Source: Colwellia hornerae | GTDB lineage: Bacteria > Pseudomonadota > Gammaproteobacteria > Enterobacterales > Alteromonadaceae | Length of the DNA: 64,000 nucleotides | Direction: 5' to 3' | NCBI RefSeq assembly: GCF_007954355.1 | Contig: NZ_VOLR01000019.1 | Coordinates: 1-64,000 of the forward strand | Shown: positions 16,709 to 26,135 of the stretch, piece after piece | Numbering within the stretch: the first letter of the stretch is position 1 | Layout of the letters: every line of letters starts with the position of its first letter | The notes under the pieces: model-generated | The model's database searches: none | The model's input: the letters and a program-made list of their open reading frames with translations, nothing else | Told to the model about the DNA's origin: nothing | Translations under genes and position numbers: made by a program

Positions 16709-17950
16709 ATGCTAAACAAAATAATCGCTCTGCCTAGTGCGGTAAAACAGTATTTATTAATTACCACTAACTATTGGTTTTTTACCTTAACCGATGGCGC
16801 TTTGCGTATGCTGGTGTTATTGCATTTTCATCATTTAGGTTATTCCCCGCTTGCCATCGCGATGTTATTTTTATTTTATGAAATTTTTGGTGTGATCACC
16901 AACTTAGTTGGTGGATGGTTAGGGGCGCGGATTGGTTTAAATAAAACCATGAATATTGGTTTGTTTAGCCAAGTTTTTGCGTTATTAATGCTGACAGTTC
17001 CTGAACAATACTTAACCGTTATCTGGGTTATGTTGGCACAAGCGCTGTCGGGTATTGCCAAAGATCTTAATAAAATGAGCGCTAAAAGTAGTATAAAAAC
17101 GCTGGTGCCAACGACCAATAACAACCAACATCATGCTGTTCTTTTTCGTTGGGTTGCTTATCTGACGGGATCAAAAAACGCTTTAAAGGGCATAGGTTTT
17201 TTTCTAGGTGCATGGTTACTAAGTACCGTGGGATTTTCAGCAGCCATGGTGATTATGGCCAGTATTTTAGCGATTGTTTTTGTACTTAGCCTAGTATTAT
17301 TACAAGGTGACTTAGGTAAGGCAAAGTACAAAGTTAACTTTAAAGAGATATTTTCAACTCACCCATCATTAAATTATTTGGCGGGTGCACGCTTATTTTT
17401 ATTTGCCGCCAGGGATATTTGGTTTGTTGTCGCATTACCGATATATTTGGTCAGTAATTTAGGTTGGCAACATACTAATGTTGGCATTTTTATGGCGTTA
17501 TGGATTATTGCTTACGGCATTGTTCAAGGCTCAACACCTAAATTTTTTATTAAAAATAACCAACATAATATCAACGGTCATTTATTATTTACTTGGGGTA
17601 TTATTTTATCCAGTGTCACCTTGTTGTTAGCACTGTTGATGTTTTATGCGACCAAGCTCAACATCAGTGCTGAAATCATCATTATTGCTGGTTTATTTAT
17701 TTTTGGGGCTGTTTTTGCTATTAATTCAGCCTTGCATAGCTATGTGATTGTAGCCATGGCGAAAGAAGATGGCGTTTCTATGGATGTTGGCTTTTATTAT
17801 ATGGCCAATGCCCTGGGAAGGTTATTAGGTACCGTGATGTCAGGTGTTATTTATCAATTGACTAACCTGATCACTTGTTTAATTATTTCCGCTTTATTTG
17901 CAGGACTGTCAGCTTTATTGATTAAACGTATTACTGTGGTGAACGGATAA
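16709..17950 (+). CDS. arsJ: Organoarsenical efflux MFS transporter ArsJ
   Basis: A 413-residue membrane protein of the major facilitator superfamily with about 11-12 membrane segments. The N-terminal region NYWFFTLTDGALRMLVLLHF is the characteristic ArsJ opening, followed by NLVGGWLGARIGLN and SGIAKDLNKMSAKS. ArsJ exports 1-arseno-3-phosphoglycerate, which then decays to arsenate outside the cell. ATG 16709 fits the family; the frame is open to a TTG at 16658 but that extension is not conserved. It is the last gene of arsR-GAPDH-arsJ. No arsB, acr3 or arsC is seen in this window. Confidence 0.9.
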   Translation: MLNKIIALPSAVKQYLLITTNYWFFTLTDGALRMLVLLHFHHLGYSPLAIAMLFLFYEIFGVITNLVGGWLGARIGLNKTMNIGLFSQVFALLMLTVPEQYLTVIWVMLAQALSGIAKDLNKMSAKSSIKTLVPTTNNNQHHAVLFRWVAYLTGSKNALKGIGFFLGAWLLSTVGFSAAMVIMASILAIVFVLSLVLLQGDLGKAKYKVNFKEIFSTHPSLNYLAGARLFLFAARDIWFVVALPIYLVSNLGWQHTNVGIFMALWIIAYGIVQGSTPKFFIKNNQHNINGHLLFTWGIILSSVTLLLALLMFYATKLNISAEIIIIAGLFIFGAVFAINSALHSYVIVAMAKEDGVSMDVGFYYMANALGRLLGTVMSGVIYQLTNLITCLIISALFAGLSALLIKRITVVNG

Positions 17951-17968
17951 AGCGTAAAATAGTGACAA

Positions 17969-18002
17969 GGTTAACGATAACAGCATGCTGTTAACGTTAA
18001 CC
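17969..18002. terminator. Long palindrome between arsJ and flgT
   Basis: A 34-base palindrome with no true loop: GGTTAACGATAACAGCA pairs with TGCTGTTAACGTTAACC with one A/A mismatch. It sits between convergent stop codons. No T tract follows, so the terminator role is inferred from position; a protein-binding dyad is the alternative. Confidence 0.5.
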
Positions 18003-18020
18003 CTCAATATAGCAATGAAG

Positions 18021-19184
18021 TTAGTAACGCACTGCTAAATCATTTAATTGAATGTTACCCAGTAACTGCCCTTCAGTGGTCATTGCCTGTGCACTTTGCT
18101 GGGATACTTGCGTTATTTTGACTGTGTAAGGACTTACATTAAAGCCGGCATAGGTTTTTCCTGTGTCAGTAATGATATTATTTAAGTGCAATAGAGAAAA
18201 CTCATCACCAACTTTTACGCCATGTCTTTTGCCTAAATTAATGGTTAATGAATTACCGGCTATTTGCACTACCTTGCCACGAGTAGGCTGACACATCATA
18301 TTCTCGTCGATATCAATGATCATATCGCCTAAAACTTTTTCAATGGCCATTCCGTATTGGCTTTGCCAAAAGACTTCGCTATGCACATCAACTTGCTGAC
18401 GTTTGCCAAATTCCCATGGCGCAGAACTACGGTACTGCTTCGTAAAGACAGATTCCCCATTACTCCCGTTGTAAATATATAAGCTGACACTAAACTGGCG
18501 GTTAAATACATCTTCTTGCCAAAATTGCCAGCCGTTGGTCGAGGCTTGTGCAAAGCTGATGTCATTAATTTCAGAATACATCACATATTGAGTATCGCTG
18601 ATATTAGCTAACGACATCGTTAGCTTTTTTATTGCTTCAACTTGCAAGCTGTTATTTAATCTTGAGAACTGAGACTTCTCTTTTAACAACAATCTGGTGT
18701 CTAGATAAATACCTTGGTTGTTAATCTTATATGCAAGCTTAGCCATCAATTTATTATCTAGCGCATAAACTTTACCGATACTCGCTTGCTCTCTATGCAT
18801 TAAGTTACTACGGGTTATTAATAAAGACTTTCGATAATCAGAAGAGAAGCACTGTTTACTTTGTGGGAAGATGTCAGCACGAATGGTTACGGTGACCAAA
18901 TTGCCCTCATAAGTTTCATCAACCAGCTCAAAAGAATTAACAGTACCGCTGGCGCGAATATTTATTTCATTTTGTGTCAATAATCCGTTAACCGTTTTTT
19001 GCACACTCGATACTGAAGCACCAGCAACTAATAAGGCTTTTTTTAATGCATTCTCTATAGCTAATGTTTTTGCTCGTTCGGCATTGCCCTGCATTATGAC
19101 TGACTTTCCCTGAGCTTCATACCACTGGGCATCAGCAGAATGAGTAATAAAAAATAAAAGTAGAGCTGATATAAATAAGCGCAT
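18021..19184 (-). CDS. flgT: Flagellar assembly protein FlgT
   Basis: FlgT forms the periplasmic H ring around the sodium-driven flagellar motor in Vibrio and relatives and is needed for outer-ring assembly. The 387-residue protein has a signal peptide (MRLFISALLLFFITHSADA) and then the FlgT N-domain (QWYEAQGKSVI, AIENALKKALLVAGASV). The middle domain follows, and the C-terminal part contains INLGKRHGVKVGDEFSLL. ATG 19184 gives a clean signal peptide; a TTG six codons earlier does not. It is divergent from flgO-flgP, with which it acts. No other flagellar genes are in the window. Confidence 0.9.
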   Translation of the reverse strand: MRLFISALLLFFITHSADAQWYEAQGKSVIMQGNAERAKTLAIENALKKALLVAGASVSSVQKTVNGLLTQNEINIRASGTVNSFELVDETYEGNLVTVTIRADIFPQSKQCFSSDYRKSLLITRSNLMHREQASIGKVYALDNKLMAKLAYKINNQGIYLDTRLLLKEKSQFSRLNNSLQVEAIKKLTMSLANISDTQYVMYSEINDISFAQASTNGWQFWQEDVFNRQFSVSLYIYNGSNGESVFTKQYRSSAPWEFGKRQQVDVHSEVFWQSQYGMAIEKVLGDMIIDIDENMMCQPTRGKVVQIAGNSLTINLGKRHGVKVGDEFSLLHLNNIITDTGKTYAGFNVSPYTVKITQVSQQSAQAMTTEGQLLGNIQLNDLAVRY

Positions 19185-19379
19185 ATGAAGTCCGTCAGTC
19201 AAAAGGGTTTAATATCTCTTGTCGAATATGCAGTTTCTATGCCCACTTATTTTAATGCACAGGTAACTTTATAGATTGGCGCGATTTGTGCTTTATTTAT
19301 ATTAGAAACTATTTGATGTCGTTTATCGATATTACTGCCAAACTGATTATTCGCTTGCAAAGCGATTAAGGGGAGCTCA

Positions 19380-20036
19380 ATGAAAAAGTGGCTTATTCCA
19401 TTATTTATTCCAACGTTGATGTCGTGTTCATCAATGAATATGATGAGTGATGAAGATAATTTTTATAAATCAAAGCAAGAAGTGCGAGGTGAAATTGACA
19501 GTTTCAATTTACCTAGACATGCGATAGCAGATGTTGTTAAAGGGCTTACTTATCAGATGCTTGAAAGTAGCTCTTTTGTAAACCCTAAAACACCTATCGC
19601 GGTAGCTTCTTTTGTCGAATTAGAAAACCTTGAGTCAACTAATTGGCTGGGTAATCAAATATCAGAGAACTTTGTTCATGAATTACAGCGTCATGGTTTA
19701 GTCGTTATTGATTTTAAAACGACAGGGCATATTCGTGTCACTGCCCAAGGTGATTATGTTTTTAGTCGCGATTGGAAAGAACTACCAGAGCGGCAGATTA
19801 TTGACTATGTTGTAACCGGTACCATGATGGAACAAGAAAATGGTGTGATGATCAATGCTCGGATGATTGGTATGCAATCACGTGTTGTTGTTGCCACGGC
19901 ACAATCTTTTATTCCAAGTTGGGTAATAGGTGAACAGATTAATCAAGATGAAAGTGTGCGGATAAAAGATGGATTAATCATTCGAAACAGCGTTATGTTG
20001 GCAGAAGACGAACGTTCAATTAAAATTGTTAACTAG
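19380..20036 (+). CDS. flgO: Flagellar outer-membrane lipoprotein FlgO
   Basis: A 218-residue protein with a short lipoprotein signal (lipobox LMSC, Cys at about residue 16) and a FlgO domain (TPIAVASFVELE, NFVHELQRHGLVVIDFK, DYVVTGTMM). FlgO and FlgP are needed for full motility and flagellar stability in Vibrio. ATG 19380 follows a strong AAGGGGAG site. flgP starts 37 bases downstream. Confidence 0.9.
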   Translation: MKKWLIPLFIPTLMSCSSMNMMSDEDNFYKSKQEVRGEIDSFNLPRHAIADVVKGLTYQMLESSSFVNPKTPIAVASFVELENLESTNWLGNQISENFVHELQRHGLVVIDFKTTGHIRVTAQGDYVFSRDWKELPERQIIDYVVTGTMMEQENGVMINARMIGMQSRVVVATAQSFIPSWVIGEQINQDESVRIKDGLIIRNSVMLAEDERSIKIVN

Positions 20037-20073
20037 TTTTTTTACATTGATGTAGGACTAACTTTTGGTATTT

Positions 20074-20544
20074 ATGATGAAAAAAATTATGCTTAATATA
20101 TTAACCGCGGGTAGTTTGGTTTTGTTACTTGCCAGCTGTGCTAGTGTTTATGACAAACACGTACAATGGCAAAGTGTTAAACCTGAAACTTTCCCAGTAT
20201 TGCATGCTATTGGTCAAGCACCGATAAGCTTGCAAAACTCTCAACATGAAACGCAGCGCATGTTGATGGCGATTAATGCCTCAAAGCTTGCCGCCTATGC
20301 AGAACTTGCAGAACAAGTTTATGGGCAAAAAATAAATGGTGAAATGACTATGTCACAACTGATAATGGGTAAAAATGAAGTGTCAGCGTCAGTTCAAGGT
20401 ATTATCCGCGCAGCTAAAGTGATTAAAAGCTATCCCGTTGGCGATAGTTATACCACAGAGTTAAGTCTAGATTTTGAAGATGTTTATAATATTTATTTAG
20501 CTTCTTCACCCAAACGTGAAATTAAAGCGGTTACCTATTATTAA
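20074..20544 (+). CDS. flgP: Flagellar outer-membrane lipoprotein FlgP
   Basis: A 156-residue lipoprotein: the signal peptide ends at the lipobox LASC (Cys at about 25), followed by an LPP20/FlgP-type domain with AINASKLAAYAELAEQVYG and a strand-rich C-terminus. It forms, with FlgO and FlgT, the outer-membrane-associated ring set of sodium-driven polar flagella. Adjacent ATG codons at 20074 and 20077 are equally possible starts. It converges with the TonB receptor gene 17 bases away. Confidence 0.87.
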   Translation: MMKKIMLNILTAGSLVLLLASCASVYDKHVQWQSVKPETFPVLHAIGQAPISLQNSQHETQRMLMAINASKLAAYAELAEQVYGQKINGEMTMSQLIMGKNEVSASVQGIIRAAKVIKSYPVGDSYTTELSLDFEDVYNIYLASSPKREIKAVTYY

Positions 20545-20561
20545 GTGTGAACAGCATGCTC

Positions 20562-23498
20562 TTAAAAATCATACTGCAGACTTGCATAAAAATAAGCGCC
20601 GTTAAAACCGAAAGGGGCTGAGCGGCGCGAATATTTAAATACACCTGTGCTATCAACAATGATATTACCCTGTTGATCTTCAATCGTGCCACCTCGAGAA
20701 TTTCCTATGCTATTTTTATCAGGCATAACATTAAATAAATTATGACTACCTACAGTGATAGCAAGGCTTTTTGACACTTGATGGCTAACGCTAATATCAG
20801 TTAATAGTTCTGCGCCATAAGTTTGTTTACCCCCATCTGTTATCGTATATTTACCATAGTGATTTAGTAATATATTGACGGTCCAGTGTTGGTTTTTATA
20901 GAGAGTATGCAAACTTATTTTATTACGGGGTTGCCACTCTTCAATAATAGAAATATCTTGCTGTGAAAAAATCTCTGTAACCGCAATGGTATGCAGTGTG
21001 CTGTGATCAGGGGTGAATAACTTAGTCACTTTGGTATTAGTAAAATTTGCCGCTAAGGTGAAGTTAATATCTCCAGAAAAAGCTTGGGTCTGCCAAGTAG
21101 CGACAATATCAGTACCTTGAGTGGCTGTATCGGCTCCATTTAAGAAAAACTGCCCTTTGGTAACGGACTCTTCAGCAAAAGCTTGATCGAGTAATGGTGA
21201 TATCCCCATGCCTAATTTACTACTGATGACAATACGGTCGTTGATATCAATCTGATAAAAATCAATATTTATATCTATATTTTGGGTTGGGCTGTATATC
21301 AAACCTACGCTGAGGTTATCCGATTCTTCCTCTTTGAGTGTTGGCACACCGAGACGTGTGGTTAAGCTGCTATCATTTCTAAAGGTTTCCACTTCTTCAC
21401 TCAATAATGAGCCACTTTCGTCAACAATAAACTGGGTGCTAATGTTATTGAAATACATTTGTTGCATTGAAGGCGCACGAAAGCCTGTGCTATAGGCTCC
21501 ACGTAAAATAACTTGGTCACTTACTTGCCAATGTACCGCAACTTTTGTATTACTGCTGTTACCAAATATATCGTAATCATCATAACGAACGGCAGCACTG
21601 AGTTCGATAAAGTCGTTTATTTTCGTTACCGACTCCGCAAAAATTGAAACGACATCCCGGCTTTCATTAACGGCAAGTTCAGGTGCAACCCCCGGAAACC
21701 CTTGAATACCACCGGCAGCATCATGCTCAAACAATGCTTGATTGCTCTCGGTATCATAATCCTTAAAACTGTAGGGTTTACCAGGTATTATTTGGTATAT
21801 TTCTTGGCGAAATTCAGAACCTAATACCAGCGAATAATTTTCATAGTCTTGACTAAATAATAAATTAACTGTTTCCAGTGACAATGATAGCCCATAGGCA
21901 AAAGCAGACTTTGGTAGTTGTCCACGAAGTTCATCCATTGTTAAGTCACTGGTATTTAATAGATAATTAGCGTAAGAGGCATTGAGTGAGTCGCTGGTGG
22001 TATAGTCTATTTGGTTTTTGCCATAGGTATATGAAATATCAATGGCGGTGTCATTATCAAAAGACACTTTATAGCCAAAATTGTATGACATATCTTCTAT
22101 ATCTGAATCTATTTTGGGTAAATAACCTTGAGCAATAGCGGCTTGACCATCTGCTAATAAGGGATTTTCATTGCTATTAGCACTGTGACGAAAAAAAGCG
22201 GCAGATTGATTTTCTCGATGTGAATAGGTCAAAAAGCCGTAAAGTTGACCTTGATTAAGTTCAACTGCGCTGTTTGCGGCAAATGAAAGTTGTTGATAAG
22301 AAGGGTCGCCAATACGAAAGGTTGCTCGGTTAGCTGATAACTCTCGAGGATCATCGGTTTGCCAATGACCATTATCCAACTGAGTACATTGAGCAAATTG
22401 GCAGGCGCCATGTAAACCTGAACGATTAGTGCTTTGGTGGTCGACTAAGCTTAAGGTGGCGTTGATAAAACCATCATCATCTAGCTCTAAACCTTGTGTA
22501 TAAGATAATTGATAATCTTGACCATCGCCTTGTTGATAAGCGCCTGCTGATGTGACTAAGGTTGCTTGTTCACTACTGTCATTTAGCACGATATTAATAA
22601 CGCCAGCAATTGCATCTGAGCCATATTGCGCGGCTGCACCATCACGTAAAACTTCAATACGCTTAATGGCTGTCACTGGAATAGCGTTCATATCTGTTCC
22701 TGCTGTACCTCGCCCAACAGAGCTATTAATATGAATTAAACTCGCTTGATGACGACGCTTGCCATTGACTAATATCAGGGTCTGATCGGGTCCTAAGCCC
22801 CTTAATGTCGCGGGTTGTAATACGTCACTGCCATCACTTATCGCAGAACGAGAAAAATTAAAAGAAGGTACCAGTGCTTGTAATATTTGGCCAAGATTGA
22901 TCTGGCCACTATTACGTAAAGTGTCAGCAGAAATAATATCAACAGGAACAGGTAACTCTTTTGCGGTTCTGCCATTAATATGACTGCCAACGATGGCTAT
23001 TTTTTCAATAGCTTTGACTTTCTTTTTGATATTACTTTTTAGTTTTGACTTTCTCTGCGCAGCAATATTATATTTTTGTTTTATCGACCATTGGCCTTTA
23101 TCGTTTATTTCAGCATGAAGACCTGTGTTTTTAAGGAGTTTCCTTAAAGCCAAAGAAACCGAGTAATAGCCATCTATGGCATTACTGTTAAAACTTCGGG
23201 TTAAATCATAAGAAAATATAATGGTCTGATCGGCTTGCTGGGCAAGTTTAATTAATGCTTGATCAACAGATTGAGCGGTGACAGTAAAGTGAATGATGTT
23301 GGGGGCAATAGTTTGTGCTTTAGCTTGGGTATTTAAGCTAAAAAATAATGGAGAAATAATAAAGAGTGAGCAAAAAAATTGTGTCACTTTTTTTATTAAA
23401 AGAACACGACGTTGCTGTTTTTTTCTTTCCTTAAATAAATAGTTTAGCAAGGTGCCGACTAATGCCGTGATCGTTATCGTTGAATACAGAAAGCTCAC
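20562..23498 (-). CDS. TonB-dependent receptor with N-terminal STN signalling domain
   Basis: A 978-residue outer-membrane receptor. After a hydrophobic leader come an STN domain (about 70-140; HFTVTAQSVDQALIKLAQQA), a linker, the plug (VPVDIISADTLRNSGQ; RGLGPDQTLILVNGKRR; IKRIEVLRDGAAAQYGSDAI) and a 22-strand-type barrel ending in Phe. The STN domain and the fecR gene just upstream make it a transducer that can report ligand binding to an anti-sigma factor. The ligand is unknown and need not be iron. The GTG at 23498 is very near its ribosome site and adds a second hydrophobic stretch before the likely signal peptide, so the true start may be inside the first 40 codons. Confidence 0.88.
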   Translation of the reverse strand: MSFLYSTITITALVGTLLNYLFKERKKQQRRVLLIKKVTQFFCSLFIISPLFFSLNTQAKAQTIAPNIIHFTVTAQSVDQALIKLAQQADQTIIFSYDLTRSFNSNAIDGYYSVSLALRKLLKNTGLHAEINDKGQWSIKQKYNIAAQRKSKLKSNIKKKVKAIEKIAIVGSHINGRTAKELPVPVDIISADTLRNSGQINLGQILQALVPSFNFSRSAISDGSDVLQPATLRGLGPDQTLILVNGKRRHQASLIHINSSVGRGTAGTDMNAIPVTAIKRIEVLRDGAAAQYGSDAIAGVINIVLNDSSEQATLVTSAGAYQQGDGQDYQLSYTQGLELDDDGFINATLSLVDHQSTNRSGLHGACQFAQCTQLDNGHWQTDDPRELSANRATFRIGDPSYQQLSFAANSAVELNQGQLYGFLTYSHRENQSAAFFRHSANSNENPLLADGQAAIAQGYLPKIDSDIEDMSYNFGYKVSFDNDTAIDISYTYGKNQIDYTTSDSLNASYANYLLNTSDLTMDELRGQLPKSAFAYGLSLSLETVNLLFSQDYENYSLVLGSEFRQEIYQIIPGKPYSFKDYDTESNQALFEHDAAGGIQGFPGVAPELAVNESRDVVSIFAESVTKINDFIELSAAVRYDDYDIFGNSSNTKVAVHWQVSDQVILRGAYSTGFRAPSMQQMYFNNISTQFIVDESGSLLSEEVETFRNDSSLTTRLGVPTLKEEESDNLSVGLIYSPTQNIDINIDFYQIDINDRIVISSKLGMGISPLLDQAFAEESVTKGQFFLNGADTATQGTDIVATWQTQAFSGDINFTLAANFTNTKVTKLFTPDHSTLHTIAVTEIFSQQDISIIEEWQPRNKISLHTLYKNQHWTVNILLNHYGKYTITDGGKQTYGAELLTDISVSHQVSKSLAITVGSHNLFNVMPDKNSIGNSRGGTIEDQQGNIIVDSTGVFKYSRRSAPFGFNGAYFYASLQYDF

Positions 23499-23557
23499 CT
23501 TCTATTTATAATTTTCATTCATTGTACTTAATTATAGCATCTTTAAGGCGTTGACCA

Positions 23558-24619
23558 TTAAATTATGGGGTCAGTTGCTTTGGTGATAACTACGGTGTTG
23601 TGATTTTTATTGGTATATTTTAGGTCAAAGTTATAACTAATTGAATCTAATAAGGCAGCAACATCATCTGACTTGAAATAACCAGATACTTTTATTTGAG
23701 CAAGCGCTTTATCTCTAATGATAAATTTAACATCGGTATAGCGACTAATTTCATCAAGTGCGGTGGCCAGAGGTTCGCCATCAAAAATAATTATGCCCTT
23801 TTGCCACGCAAGTTCTTGGGATAATGATTGCGGCGACATTTTGTTCTTAGGTAATTGAATTTGATTGATTATAGTCGATTTTTCACCGGCAACAATGATG
23901 TTATTCTTTTCAGGGTAATGAACAGTATTGGCTATTTTTTCAGCCAATACTGGTAACGACTCATTCGAGTCAGCGATTAATACCCGTCCTTCGGTAACAA
24001 TTAACTCTAGATGATTATTATCACTTTTTTGTACATTAAAAATGGTGCCTAAAGCGGTAAATGATTGTTGGCCAGAGGTAACACTAAAGGGCCGTAATTT
24101 ATCTTTTGCTACATCAAAAAGTGCTTCACCTTTGATCAAATTTAACTGACGATGACCTTCGCTAAAACTAATGGTTAATAAACTGTTGGTGTTAAGGCGA
24201 ACATGTGAGCCATCGGGTAAGTTAAAACTTGCTTGTTGACCCGTGTTTGTCGAAAACTGTTGGTAGACAATTGCTGAAGACATTGTTTGAAAAAATGAAA
24301 ATACGGGTTTATTTAAAAAAAACTCACTGGTAAGTATAGCAAAGAAAATAACACTGGCGGCCAAGGATAATTGCGTCAATAATTTTTTAGATTGAGGTGA
24401 GTGTCTTTTTTCTAAAGGAAATAGGCCATTAAATTCGGCAAGTAGTTTAGATGTTTTTATCGATGGTGAATATTTATCTAGTGCTAAGTGATGATTGTTG
24501 TCTTGATTAACCCAAGCAACAAAAGCTTGTCGCTCTTGTTGCGACAACCCTTGTTCAATGCGAGATAGCCAATATTTGGCCCGCACTTCTATTTCATTAC
24601 TCTCTTGTCTTTTAGTCAT
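23558..24619 (-). CDS. FecR family anti-sigma/signal relay protein
   Basis: A 353-residue protein with the three-part FecR layout: a cytoplasmic DUF4880 region (ARYWLSRIEQG-like, residues 10-60), one membrane segment (about residues 85-105), a periplasmic FecR domain (FNLPDGSHVRLNTNS; GEALFDVAKD; FTALGTIFNV) and a C-terminal domain (FDGEPLATALDEISRYTD) that contacts the receptor's STN domain. ATG 24619 (MTKRQESNE) is preferred to an upstream TTG. FecR normally controls a FecI-type ECF sigma factor encoded beside it. None is present: the next gene upstream is srmB, after 190 bases. Confidence 0.88.
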   Translation of the reverse strand: MTKRQESNEIEVRAKYWLSRIEQGLSQQERQAFVAWVNQDNNHHLALDKYSPSIKTSKLLAEFNGLFPLEKRHSPQSKKLLTQLSLAASVIFFAILTSEFFLNKPVFSFFQTMSSAIVYQQFSTNTGQQASFNLPDGSHVRLNTNSLLTISFSEGHRQLNLIKGEALFDVAKDKLRPFSVTSGQQSFTALGTIFNVQKSDNNHLELIVTEGRVLIADSNESLPVLAEKIANTVHYPEKNNIIVAGEKSTIINQIQLPKNKMSPQSLSQELAWQKGIIIFDGEPLATALDEISRYTDVKFIIRDKALAQIKVSGYFKSDDVAALLDSISYNFDLKYTNKNHNTVVITKATDPII

Positions 24620-24809
24620 GATAAATATCTTGTCTTCATTCAATTTACACAAAAATCGATATATTTATTCGACCATGCCGTGCATCCTAGCGTAATAGCA
24701 AACGGTTATTTTTATTATTAATTAGCTCTTACTTTGCATACTCATCAAAGTGATGTGTTCAGTAGGGCATTCAAAACTAGAAAACCCTACTTATATTTCT
24801 ACTTTACCT

Positions 24810-26051
24810 TTATTTCTTTTTATTTGCACGTTTTGCTTGTTTTTTCGCCTTAGCTTTTTTCTGTGATTTGCTAATTTTGATTTTTGGTTTTTTCAACGCA
24901 ATTTTAGACTCTTTATATTGTGGCTTTAAGCCTTCAATATTGCGACGTGACAAACGTTCATCCATGTAACGTTCAATCTTGGCAATCACGGGCATATCGT
25001 GTGCTTCAACTAAAGAGATAGCGGTACCTTTATTACCGGCTCTGCCTGTTCGACCAATACGATGTAAATAAATATCTGCTTTGCGTGGCATATCAAAGTT
25101 AATAACATGAGTTATATCGTCAATATCTAAACCACGAGCAGCAACGTCAGTAGCGACCAATACTTTGACCATACCTGAGCGTAAACGGTTAATCGCATGG
25201 TTACGTTTGTCTTGTGGCATTTTACCTTCAAGCCAAGCACAAGGGATTTCTTCTGCGTAGAGTTTTCCGGACAAATGCTGGACTGTTTCACGTTTATTGG
25301 CAAAAACAACCGTACGTTCAAAGCCTTCTTGTTTTAACAAGTTAATTAATAATTTAAACTTATGCTCTTTGTCATCCGCTAAGTGGAGCCATTGGTGAAT
25401 TTTGGCTTTTTCTTTACGTGAAGGGTGCGCCTCAAGGAATACTGGCTCGTTAAGCACTTCTTTTGAAAAACGTAAAACACCAGCACCTTCAAGGGTAGCT
25501 GAGAAAAGCATAGTTTGTTTACGCCAGCGAGCTTCACCAACAATACGGTTAATGGCATCAGAGAACCCCATATCAAGCATACGGTCTGCTTCATCAAGTA
25601 CAAGTATTTCAATGTCTCGGGCTTCAAATTGTTCTGACTCAAGATATTCGAGTAACCGACCTGGTGTCGCAACTAAAATGTCGGTGTTCTTTGTTAAAAC
25701 ATCTTTATGGCTGTCGTAACTAACACCACCAGTGATTAACCCTGTCTTAATATCAGTTAATTCAGTTAATTGTGTACATTGCTCGCTGGTTTGAATAGCA
25801 AGCTCGCGCGTTGGCGACAAAATAAGTACCCGAGGAAAGCCTGGACTTTTACGCGGGTAATCTAGTAAATGTTGAGCGATAGGTAATATAAAAGCAGCTG
25901 TTTTCCCTGTGCCCGTTGGCGCTGAAGCTAAAACATCTTTACCTGTCATGGCGACAGGTAAAACCAACTCTTGAATAGATGTTGGTTTTTTATAACCAGC
26001 ATTTGTAATGCCGCCTAGTAGTGCTGAATCTAGGTCAAATTGCTCAAACAT
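24810..26051 (-). CDS. srmB: ATP-dependent RNA helicase SrmB
   Basis: A 413-residue DEAD-box helicase with the full motif set: Q motif (GYKKPTSIQ), SAPTGTGKTAA, PTRELA, DEAD in LVLDEADRMLDMGF, SAT, and HRIGRTGRAG in the second RecA domain. A lysine-rich tail of about 30 residues follows. RWRKQTMLFSATLEG and FNFDMPR-like FDMPRKADIYLHRIG match SrmB specifically rather than RhlE or DeaD. SrmB assists early 50S subunit assembly, notably in the cold. It is monocistronic here. Confidence 0.92.
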   Translation of the reverse strand: MFEQFDLDSALLGGITNAGYKKPTSIQELVLPVAMTGKDVLASAPTGTGKTAAFILPIAQHLLDYPRKSPGFPRVLILSPTRELAIQTSEQCTQLTELTDIKTGLITGGVSYDSHKDVLTKNTDILVATPGRLLEYLESEQFEARDIEILVLDEADRMLDMGFSDAINRIVGEARWRKQTMLFSATLEGAGVLRFSKEVLNEPVFLEAHPSRKEKAKIHQWLHLADDKEHKFKLLINLLKQEGFERTVVFANKRETVQHLSGKLYAEEIPCAWLEGKMPQDKRNHAINRLRSGMVKVLVATDVAARGLDIDDITHVINFDMPRKADIYLHRIGRTGRAGNKGTAISLVEAHDMPVIAKIERYMDERLSRRNIEGLKPQYKESKIALKKPKIKISKSQKKAKAKKQAKRANKKK

Positions 26052-26135
26052 AAAGTATAATTTCGGTCAGGATAATATTGCCGTGAATTATAAAGCGAAA
26101 CAGGCTATTTAGCTAAAGCTATTTATTTTTAGTTT

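Noticed and set aside
24740-24790. AGTAGGG/CCCTACT stem as the srmB terminator
   Set aside because: The loop is about 17 bases and no T tract follows on the srmB strand.
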